Of a stretch of DNA of 18,683 nt, positions 15,901 to 18,683 are shown piece after piece. The stretch is from Vibrio sp. UBA2441 (GTDB lineage: Bacteria > Pseudomonadota > Gammaproteobacteria > Enterobacterales > Vibrionaceae). Positions within the stretch are counted from its first letter, which is position 1; every line of letters begins with the position of its first letter. Below the pieces are notes generated by a model. That model did not search any database, was not told the origin of the DNA, and was given only the letters and a program-made list of their open reading frames with translations. Made by a program: the position numbers and the translations under genes. The stretch lies in assembly GCA_002342685.1 (NCBI GenBank), contig DDQN01000011.1, positions 7,951 through 26,633 of the forward strand. The letters are read 5' to 3'.

Positions 15901-18177
15901 GGTTAATTTGCTGGCAACAATATTGACTACGCCATTCGCCGTACTGCCTGCGGTGGGCGTAAAGACCACTTGATAGCTGGTTCCGCTACCAGTGAATGCA
16001 CTGAGCGAACCGCCACTAACCGTTAGATCTGTAAGGGCGAAATTCGTTGATGCTTCACTTAGTGTAATGGTAACAGTACTGCTTTGTGATCCCGACAATT
16101 GAGATTTATCCGCCGCGAGTAAAACAGCAGGAGGCGTAATATCTAAGAACTTAAAAGGAACGGCGGCTTTTGATGTCCCGTTATTTTCAACGTCTAGCCC
16201 GTTAACCGTCGCCGATACGGTGCCGAGTTGTTCAACGGTTTCTGATGTTGATAAGGAAACGGTGTAATCACCATTTCCTTTATCGGTAATGGAAGAGACG
16301 GTGACTTTAGGGTTGGATACTGCGAAGGTGACATCATCACCCGATTTACCCACCGCACCATTGGACTCATCCATGGCTTTTAGTGTAACGGTTATGGTCT
16401 GGTTTGTGCCTATCTCAGTTGGTGAGGCAATTAACGTGGTGTAATGCGGGTCGGTCGGTAAACGGTTTAAAGAGTAGAGGCTATTGTCTTCTAACGAACC
16501 GCCAGTTAAAGAAGCAAGAGTCGGGGCTGTTGTAGAAGGTGAGCCGCCAAAAATACTGTCAACTTGGTACTCTTTAATTTGGGTGGCTTTTAACCGCCCG
16601 GTTAAATCTAGTGGTTCGCTTCTTACTGTGTGCGTCCCTTTTAATGAGTTGAATTTATACTTAACAATGCCATGCTGTTCACAAGGACTTGTCGTATCCG
16701 TCACGCCACAGAATGTTCCGGTAACCAATAGTCCACCGTCTTTCAGCAGCTCAAAATCATGTACATCGTCGCCACCATTATTGAATACATTCTGGCCCAG
16801 TACATTCATGAAATCGTTATTAATGGTGCCATCATTGAGGTTAAATACCGCTAAGCTTCGATTGCCATATTCACTTCCCTGCAGACCATTATGAACACCT
16901 AAAAAAAGCTTGCCTTTTAAGATTTGAAAAGCATCTGCACCCCAACCAGTTTGAACCCCTTGCTTTGCCCAACCTGTTTCCAAACCGCCGCTATCATTTA
17001 ATACGTATAACGCGCCATTTGTTGGCGAAACACCTGTGCCAGACATATTCATCCCAGAGATAGCAATAGTCCCAACACCGTTATCAGGCATAACCATGAC
17101 ACCACCAACTGTCGTTGCAGAGGTAATTGCGCTCAAAAAGTTGTCATCAATTGTGCCATTTAACGCCATCCGCCAAACAGGGCTAGTTTTTCGAGTTCCA
17201 CTATGCATAACCTGCATATTATCCCCAACAACATATAGTTTATCGTCGCTTGTAGTTGAGGTTTCTTTATCATCAATCACCAATGAATTTGCATCGTAAT
17301 TATTAATAATCGGAGACTTAAACGTGCTATCTAACGTGCCATCTAGATTTAACTTAACTAATTTATTGTAATCGGAATTACCCTTAAACTGTGTAAATCG
17401 CCCCGCTATGTACAGTTTTCCATCATGCTCAGCAATAGGTGTGTTGGGTGTATAATAGGAACCATCCATGTGACCAATATCATAATTAAAAGGCCGTACA
17501 GTATTATTTGTTGTTAAGTTATTCATAAAATTGGTATCGATGGACCAATCTGAATTAAACTGCACCAAGTAATCGTAATTGGCTTTACCATCATAATTGG
17601 CAAACTCACCAGTTAGAATAATTTTCCCTTCAGAGGTCTCATATGCTCCTGTGACCGAATCAGAAAAATATGGGTTTTGATCATAGCCATTAGTGGTGCC
17701 TGCACCGCCAAAGGTGCGCTTAATTTTACCATTGCTATCGGTTACGACCGCGTAACGAGTTTCTATACCTTCATATTCGGTAAAGTAACCCACTAAAACA
17801 ATGTCTCCACTGGATAGCTGAGTCGCTTGGTAAATCCCCCAAATGGAATTGACATTATTATTCATATTCCGAACCCCTTTAACACCAAAGGAGTCGTCGA
17901 TGATATTAGAGGTAGTCATGGTTAAGGGGATGGTAATGGGCTGATCATCTGGGCCGGTATCTAACACTACCTTCAGCGAACTGGGCGAGCTGGAGTTGCT
18001 CACTGATAAAAAGTCACTGAACTCTGCGGCGATGGTGATTTGATCACCCACATTATATCGACCGTTTGGTTCAAGCCCTTTTATTGCTGTTAACTCAGGT
18101 GTTTTAGCATATGTACTTATTGATAAAACAATGAACAATATACCTAAAAACCAAGATGGTAGTTTAACATATGACAT
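5560..18177 (-). CDS. Giant multidomain surface protein: propeller, 22 Ig modules, Ca-binding repeats, GlyGly-CTERM-like signal, OmpA
   Basis: About 4205 aa, uninterrupted. I chose the ATG at 18177 (GGA 10 nt upstream) over the upstream in-frame TTG at 18192, because it gives a compact signal peptide MSYVKLPSWFLGILF... cleaved after TYA (residue 24). Domain order: N-terminal Ig-like (about 25-90); delta-60-type repeats (about 94-513); invasin-like Ig (about 575-680); 22 Big_12-like Ig modules (682-2841); mixed Ig domains with cysteine pairs (2842-3229); Asp-rich Ca-binding repeats (3230 to about 3710); GlyGly-CTERM-like motif (3735-3760); second signal-like segment (3750-3777); OmpA-type barrel (about 3778-3970); acidic linker; OmpA peptidoglycan-binding domain (to the C-terminus). 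Likely role: a long calcium-stiffened surface fibre or adhesin. Ligand unknown. The joined architecture is odd because an 8-stranded barrel cannot export a 3700-residue passenger (inference), so processing or separate translation is likely. No secretion-system genes are adjacent. Confidence 0.85.
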   Translation of the reverse strand: MSYVKLPSWFLGILFIVLSISTYAKTPELTAIKGLEPNGRYNVGDQITIAAEFSDFLSVSNSSSPSSLKVVLDTGPDDQPITIPLTMTTSNIIDDSFGVKGVRNMNNNVNSIWGIYQATQLSSGDIVLVGYFTEYEGIETRYAVVTDSNGKIKRTFGGAGTTNGYDQNPYFSDSVTGAYETSEGKIILTGEFANYDGKANYDYLVQFNSDWSIDTNFMNNLTTNNTVRPFNYDIGHMDGSYYTPNTPIAEHDGKLYIAGRFTQFKGNSDYNKLVKLNLDGTLDSTFKSPIINNYDANSLVIDDKETSTTSDDKLYVVGDNMQVMHSGTRKTSPVWRMALNGTIDDNFLSAITSATTVGGVMVMPDNGVGTIAISGMNMSGTGVSPTNGALYVLNDSGGLETGWAKQGVQTGWGADAFQILKGKLFLGVHNGLQGSEYGNRSLAVFNLNDGTINNDFMNVLGQNVFNNGGDDVHDFELLKDGGLLVTGTFCGVTDTTSPCEQHGIVKYKFNSLKGTHTVRSEPLDLTGRLKATQIKEYQVDSIFGGSPSTTAPTLASLTGGSLEDNSLYSLNRLPTDPHYTTLIASPTEIGTNQTITVTLKAMDESNGAVGKSGDDVTFAVSNPKVTVSSITDKGNGDYTVSLSTSETVEQLGTVSATVNGLDVENNGTSKAAVPFKFLDITPPAVLLAADKSQLSGSQSSTVTITLSEASTNFALTDLTVSGGSLSAFTGSGTSYQVVFTPTAGSTANGVVNIVASKLTDAAGNDNTASNIVNFTVDTAKPTAAISTSPASLKAGETSTLTITLSEVATDFTLTDVTATGGTLGTFNGSGMSYTAIFTPTNNSTTAGNISIAADKFTDPVGNNNQASNIANLTIDTVKPTVTLTALETSLGAGETSTITVTLSESATDFTETDLTATGGTLSAFTGSGKSYSVTFTPISGSTVNGAVSVTANKFTDAMGNGNIASAVKTYTVDTGKPGITISASPTSLGGSQTSTVTFTLSEASTDFAIADVTAIGGTLSAFTGSGTSYSATFTPTAGSTSAGSVTVTADKFTDAGGNENTVSNTVTFTIDTAKPTASIVPSPTSLKAGETSTITVTLSESATDFVLADLTVIGGTLATFNGSGKSYTAVFTPAVDSTTAGQVNIAANKFTDASGNMNAASSTANVNVDTKKPTAALTAAENALGAGQTSVITIALSESSSDFTLDDLTVSGGTLGSFSGSGSSYRVTFTPALGSTASGRVSIGVGKFADAAGNGNIASTEKVFTINTTMPTITLSASSNSLGMGQTSTISMVLSEASTNFTIADITASGGTLSGFTGSGVNYSVVFTPSSDSTDTGIIRVVAGKFTDASGNNNLASVDLRITVDTAKPSATLAASPTKLKSGQTSTIDITLTETATDFTLSDVTATGGTLSAFNGSGKSYTMVFTPTDISTTNGVIVIAANKFTDAAGNVNTVSNRSTITIDTVKPTVTLTAPETKLGSGDTSTVTISLSESSESFSVEDITASGGSLSAFSGSGTRYTVVFTPSNNSNNNGSVTVVAGKFTDAAGNSNVAASTAKIFTIDTAKPSITLSASSTSLGGSQTSTITMTLSEASTDFTVADITVSGGTLSSFAGSGTRYNVTFTPTGNSISGGRISVAAAGFTDEAGNANTDSNTVVFTVDTAKPTATLVPNPTSLKADETSTITITLTEPATDFTLSDITVFGGSVGTFNGSGARYTLVFTPSENSVASGRVSIAAGQYTDAAGNANTVSNTASISVDTKRPTATLTASESALAAGQSSVVTITLSESASDFTFDDLTVSGGTLGSLSGSGANYSVTFTPVTGSTTSGTISVGAGKFTDAAGNSNVASAEKVFAVNTTKPTITLSASSNSLGMGQTSTITVVLSEASTNFTVADITPSGGTLSGFTGSGVNYTVVFTPASNSTSAGIIRVAAGQFTDAAGNTNLSSIDLSIAVDTAKPTASLVPNPTSLKAGETSTVAITLTEAATDFSVSDLTASGGTLGTFNGSGTQYSVVFTPSSNSTAAGNVSIAANTFTDAAGNANTVSNTANISVDTKRPTATLSAAESALAAGQSSIITISLSESASDFSLEDLTVSGGNLTSFSGMGASYSVTFTPAIGSTTSGRVSVGVGKFTDAAGNSNVASTEKVFTINTTTPTITLSASPASVGWNQTSTITIVLSEASTDFSVTDITVSGGGLSAFTGSGVNYSVVFTPSVNSTDAGVIHVAADKFTDAAGNSNLASVDLRITVDTAKPSATITPSSTSLKAGDTSTVTITLTEASTNFTQADVSVVGGTLSSFTGNGINYTVVFTPTDNSTTAGKISIASDKFTDASGNANTAITSANMAIDTVKPTVTLTATESSLGAGETSVITIVLSETATDFVETDISATGGTLSAFTGSGKNYRVTFTPQIDSLVNGTVSISENKFTDAVGNGNIASDIKTYTVDTGKPTITLSASSTSLGNSQNSVITISLSEASTDFNIGDLTVSGGSLSGFTGRGIAYSVTFTPTTGSTADGSVNVSAGKFTDAAGNQNTASNTVTFTVDTAKPTATVTPNSTSLKAGETSTITIKLSETSTDFVLQDLTVSGGTLATFNGSGVDYTVVFTPTDNSTAAGSVSIAANKFTDELGNSNQASNNASLTIDTVKPTVTLTATEDSLGAGESSTITIILSESATDFSKADITVTGGTLSNFTGTGIHYSVVFTPVNVSTANGTVSISAGKFTDSAGNSNTASEVKTYTVDTAKPTITLSAVPSPTTLGKGQASIVTMVLSKTSSDFTVGDLTIVNGSLTNFQGSDKNYTVTFVPTDEFTGNGALSVLAGKFTDVSSNTNEASNVIYFDIDTQLPVIPTVEKQVTNKSKPILTGYAEDKSSVRVELKGVAFTSTPNGIENSQGMKQWSVDTSTGVDSEGKLVKFDGLPEGVYNVTVSSIDSHGNVANDQTNKELTIDLKRPIPPTLFPVFNGEIVVFNGTAEPSSWVSIKDKNDEVLCQDQPVSANGFWKCNALRSVAVGDLAVIAVKDSAQNTSQVSKVTISDNTLTRSESSSPVVFPTIGSGFITGLGEFGSGISVTQLVNNAGVNETTSVCSTLVSPMGTWKCETPNDLSSGSQFTVSQTDSNGVEIGKVITSALDLTYENEPPYLDNTNGSLLEGEVTQSGTPSVKIVKQISQDRGDIVCQGDDIQITGSINPYKYSCVKTNGALTSGDKLFAYVTITTPIQQSTGLSNMIIVGQHAKDSDLDGRTDMEEWDCHGNGTPCVDTDSDGIPNYLDVDDDGDGVLSVLENDQNYLNSDSDSDGISDGVEYGLNEDSLPNLSGIDNDSDGIDDAFDIDYVTTGKDDNGDGIVDSYQGIDTDGDGEPDYSDLDSDNDGILDSEEGHSDFDFDGIANYRDLDSDNDGINDDLERSLTVGSIPSYVTPVNSDNDNTPDYLDLDSDNDGVLDKKESGLVDLSSSLADSDADGVFDFRDLDSQGDGNFDLTESGYPLYTSNDENIDDNADGMVDAGFADTDGDGIVDVVDSLPLIFGSVSPSGLDSDNDGIFDEFDSDDDNDGIADELEGTNDTDGDGVINSRDLDSDNDGIFDILEQHPEFDSSQNGHIDSIVDVNLDGLDDRASNLMLRDTDSDGIPDILDLDSDNDTISDFNEAVGFSNQEILMALDPNDSGKLPQGTTDLINYNGSTAIRVQMLALADTDGDGIRDFQDTDSDNDGYSDKDEYLTNPTRTNNSPYTQDEIVTSPDGNPSGGSFGIVSLLGVLLLTIKRHGYRTRKSILTLFFTFTAVTATASESDNYCGYEIGADDTSCFYGIAGLGLSSLDPERSSQGWGNDPDGKESFGGSIGLGYHLSPRWFVEFDYSYLGEAELINSRYDANNPATDVYSGSESIGYHNTSLMLGGFLFSPKPSSYFNLYGKLGLGTTFNTISNDRIHLSSKRKSGIYAGAGVQFRPSKSPWFSRLEVMAYDADAVQYRLSIGYYFGGNNIINSESLTRNTSDEGTYDERASNEDNDAQALVAAETDGRVNNSEATATESSELANGESDLTENNEQVKDENASTKTSEQVNDEFSSNQNDDYLIASTGNEISDENEDANTIAYSEELSFENYQKYTLDISMFDIGSHELGNAGMYNLYQLAQLMETKKEYSVLLLGYTDSTGTEEFNMQLSEKRANEVKDYLEVLGIDPALIEVVAKGEADPIGSNLTKLGRSKNRRVDLILEWN
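6895..6975 (-). other. Internal GlyGly-CTERM-like sorting signal
   Basis: Residues 3735-3761 read SGGSFG, then a hydrophobic helix (IVSLLGVLLLTI), then a basic cluster KRHGYRTRK. Gly-Gly-Ser, one transmembrane helix and an Arg/Lys tail in that order is the GlyGly-CTERM pattern. In Vibrio and Shewanella relatives that signal is normally the very last about 25 residues of a protein and is cut by a rhombosortase. Here it directly follows the Ca-binding repeats, as expected for such a protein, but the frame continues without a stop. Confidence 0.75.
6939..6943 (-). promoter_or_regulatory. Internal Shine-Dalgarno (AGGAG) before in-frame TTG
   Basis: On the minus strand, AGGAG lies within the TTA-GGA-GTA codons of the sorting helix, and 8 nt later comes TTG (6930-6928) in the same frame. 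Spacing is ideal for translation initiation. The codons Leu-Gly-Val could have avoided this string, but chance cannot be excluded for a 5-mer. Confidence 0.4.
7050..8490 (-). other. Asp-rich calcium-binding (thrombospondin type 3-like) repeat region
   Basis: Residues 3230 to about 3710 contain about 25 motifs of the form D-x-D-x-D-G-x-x-D, for example DTDSDGIPN, DSDNDGILD, DTDGDGEPD and DSDNDGYSD. They often alternate 'LDSDNDGI' with 'DTDGDG'. This is the TSP3-like repeat found in long outer-membrane-anchored proteins; each motif usually chelates Ca2+. A single Cys pair occurs at the start (EWDCHGNGTPC). The region would form a rigid, calcium-dependent stalk near the cell-proximal end. Confidence 0.9.
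8491..9654 (-). other. Four mixed Ig-like domains with paired cysteines
   Basis: Residues 2842-3229 leave the Big_12 pattern. They start with PVIPTVEKQVTNKSKPILTG, a common 'remaining-to-be-given' bacterial Ig type (KPILTGYAE...GVYNVTVSSIDSHGN). Three following domains each have two cysteines about 20-25 residues apart: VLCQD/WKCNA, SVCST/WKCET and IVCQG/YSCVK. The pairs recur at equivalent places, so each domain probably has one internal disulfide, consistent with periplasmic export before assembly. Confidence 0.65.
9655..16134 (-). repeat. Tandem array of 22 Big_12-like Ig modules in an A-B-C higher-order repeat
   Basis: 22 modules of about 98 aa each follow the pattern PTxTLxAxxTSLxAGxTSTITITLSE-x-TDF...D(I/L)T.GGTLS.F.GSG..Y.V.FTP..-ST..G.(V/I)SI.A.KFTDAAGN.N.AS....T(V/I)DT(A/V)K. 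Each is all-beta, and the VDTAKP linker may help bind Ca2+ between modules. Module 1 (16134-15838) is C-type; seven A-B-C trimers follow: 15837-14956, 14955-14074, 14073-13189, 13188-12307, 12306-11425, 11424-10543 and 10542-9655. Five of the seven are exactly 882 nt, one 885 and the last 888. A modules carry SLKAGETST, B modules SLGAGETS or ALAAGQSS, and C modules ITLSASSxSLG. The bases are not identical between copies (mainly third-position changes), so the array is not freshly duplicated. Confidence 0.93.
16135..16455 (-). other. Invasin-type (Big_1-like) Ig domain linking propeller and repeat array
   Basis: Residues about 575-681 read as a single Ig-like domain unlike the following array: TTLIASPTEIGTNQTITVTL, then GKSGDDVTFAVSNPKVTV, GNGDYTVSLSTSETV and GTVSATVNG. 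This 'add more degrees of freedom ... GDYTVSL ... G..TVSATVNG' pattern is typical of invasin/intimin-type Big_1 domains. Family assignment is from motif memory. Confidence 0.6.
16640..17900 (-). other. Delta-60 repeat (propeller-like) domain of the giant protein
   Basis: Residues about 94-513 contain at least five irregular copies of a pattern like DGTLDSTF or NGTIDDNF (SFGVKGV, DWSIDTNFMNN, DGTLDSTFKS, NGTIDDNFLS, DGTINNDFMN), each followed by strand-rich text such as DGGLLVTGTF or DGKLYIAGRF. This matches the delta-60 repeat / DUF5122 type, thought to fold as propeller blades. Two cysteines (TFCGV and SPCEQ) near the end may clamp the domain. It would sit at the distal, N-terminal tip of the fibre. 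Confidence 0.7.
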
Positions 18178-18683
18178 ATCTATAAATTCCAAAGACTGGG
18201 CAATTTACTATTATTCAATTACCATTAAATAAATTTCTTCTAATTTACATTTATGCACTTACGTTATTAATGGCATATATTTTAATTAAATTCCATGTTA
18301 TGCCAGTAATATCAATAACATTACTTTTTTAATTAAAACCAACTCTATGATGAAAAACGTTGGTATACCAGACCAGACAAGGCATCCTGCTTGATTAGTT
18401 ATGAGGAATGTTATCCATTGATGTTTACCTACCTAGCACACTTACCCCCACCCTAATCTACTATTTATTGATATAGCTCACTAACAGAATAAAACAAAAA
18501 GTGGATAAGCGATAAATAACCGAAACCTCTACAACAGAAATATTCAATTCTCTTATATTTGTTTTAATTCTCATTCACTTAATAATTAAGTTATATTATT
18601 AGAATACAATTACAAGTCAGTCTATATAGCCAAGAAGGTGACTTAACAATAAAAGAAGGGTAACCCCATCTGGCAGGATAGTT
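18178..18683. other. AT-rich upstream region of the giant gene, no gene seen
   Basis: 506 bases with no plausible coding region on either strand. The DNA is rich in A/T runs and TTAATTAA-like strings, so many weak promoter-like hexamers occur and I cannot choose one. One minus-strand possibility is TTGTTA at about 18631-18636 followed 15 nt later by TATATA. The gene's own ribosome site is weak (GGA 10 nt before the ATG). The length suggests complex transcriptional control or a long 5' leader. Confidence 0.6.
18360..18371. promoter_or_regulatory. TGGTATACCA palindrome, GntR/FadR-type operator candidate
   Basis: A perfect 10-bp palindrome TGGTATACCA at 18361-18370, inside TTGGTATACCAG, lies about 185 bp upstream of the giant gene's start. 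The core resembles operators of FadR-subfamily GntR regulators such as UxuR/ExuR (TTGGTATACCAA type). No regulator gene is in the window, so the link is only by motif. Confidence 0.3.

Noticed and set aside
9413..15973. Many plus-strand open frames of 60-142 codons opposite the Ig array, often with similar sequences
   Set aside because: They recur with the Ig repeat period, have antisense composition (Val/Ser/Ala-rich), no ribosome sites of note, and are explained by the constrained codons of the minus-strand gene.
9655..16134. CRISPR array or mobile element as explanation of the regular repeats
   Set aside because: The period is about 294 nt with full coding constraint in one frame, and there are no short direct repeats with unique spacers and no transposase.
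5560..18177. RTX / type I secretion adhesin
   Set aside because: There is an N-terminal Sec signal, and the C-terminus is OmpA instead of GGxGxDxxx repeats with a type I signal; no type I exporter genes are nearby.
18178..18192. TTG at 18192 as the start of the giant gene
   Set aside because: It has no ribosome site and adds acidic residues (EFID) before the signal peptide, whereas ATG at 18177 gives a normal basic n-region.

Overview
The window looks like a chromosomal segment of a marine gammaproteobacterium, most likely Vibrionaceae (Vibrio, Photobacterium or Aliivibrio). The grounds are moderate GC, the gene set nagZ / anmK-murQ / DUF2799 lipoprotein / short CstA, and a GlyGly-CTERM-type sorting signal in a large exported protein. 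This assignment is inference; no rRNA or other marker gene is present.

Left part (1-3301): a peptidoglycan-recycling cluster. nagZ (minus strand) is divergent from anmK-murQ (plus strand, 2-nt gap). NagZ removes GlcNAc from anhydro-muropeptides, AnmK phosphorylates the anhMurNAc to MurNAc-6-P, and MurQ cleaves the lactyl ether to give GlcNAc-6-P. Next come a small DUF2799-type lipoprotein (minus) and a 494-aa short-form CstA-family transporter (plus). A strong bidirectional terminator (5473-5500) separates cstA from the next gene.

Right two thirds (5560-18177): one giant minus-strand ORF of about 4205 codons. Domain order is: Sec signal peptide; small N-terminal Ig-like region; delta-60-repeat (propeller-like) domain; an invasin-type Ig domain; 22 tandem Big_12-type Ig modules of about 98 aa; about four different Ig-like domains with paired cysteines; about 25 Asp-rich calcium-binding (thrombospondin type 3-like) motifs; a GlyGly-CTERM-like sorting signal; then, with no stop codon, a second signal-peptide-like segment, an OmpA-type beta-barrel, an acidic linker and a C-terminal peptidoglycan-binding OmpA domain.

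Two points stand out. First, the 22 Ig modules form a higher-order repeat: one leading C-type module followed by seven A-B-C trimers, with exact 882-nt spacing between most trimers. The trimers come in two flavours, and one flavour lacks the inter-module Asp at the B-C joint. Second, the ORF reads through a complete GlyGly-CTERM-like tail directly into a signal peptide and an OmpA protein. An in-frame TTG preceded by AGGAG at 8-nt spacing lies inside the sorting helix. This suggests either a self-separating two-product polyprotein (a surface-released fibre plus an outer-membrane OmpA protein) or overlapping translation of two proteins in one frame. The last 506 bases are an AT-rich upstream region with no gene, containing one perfect TGGTATACCA palindrome.
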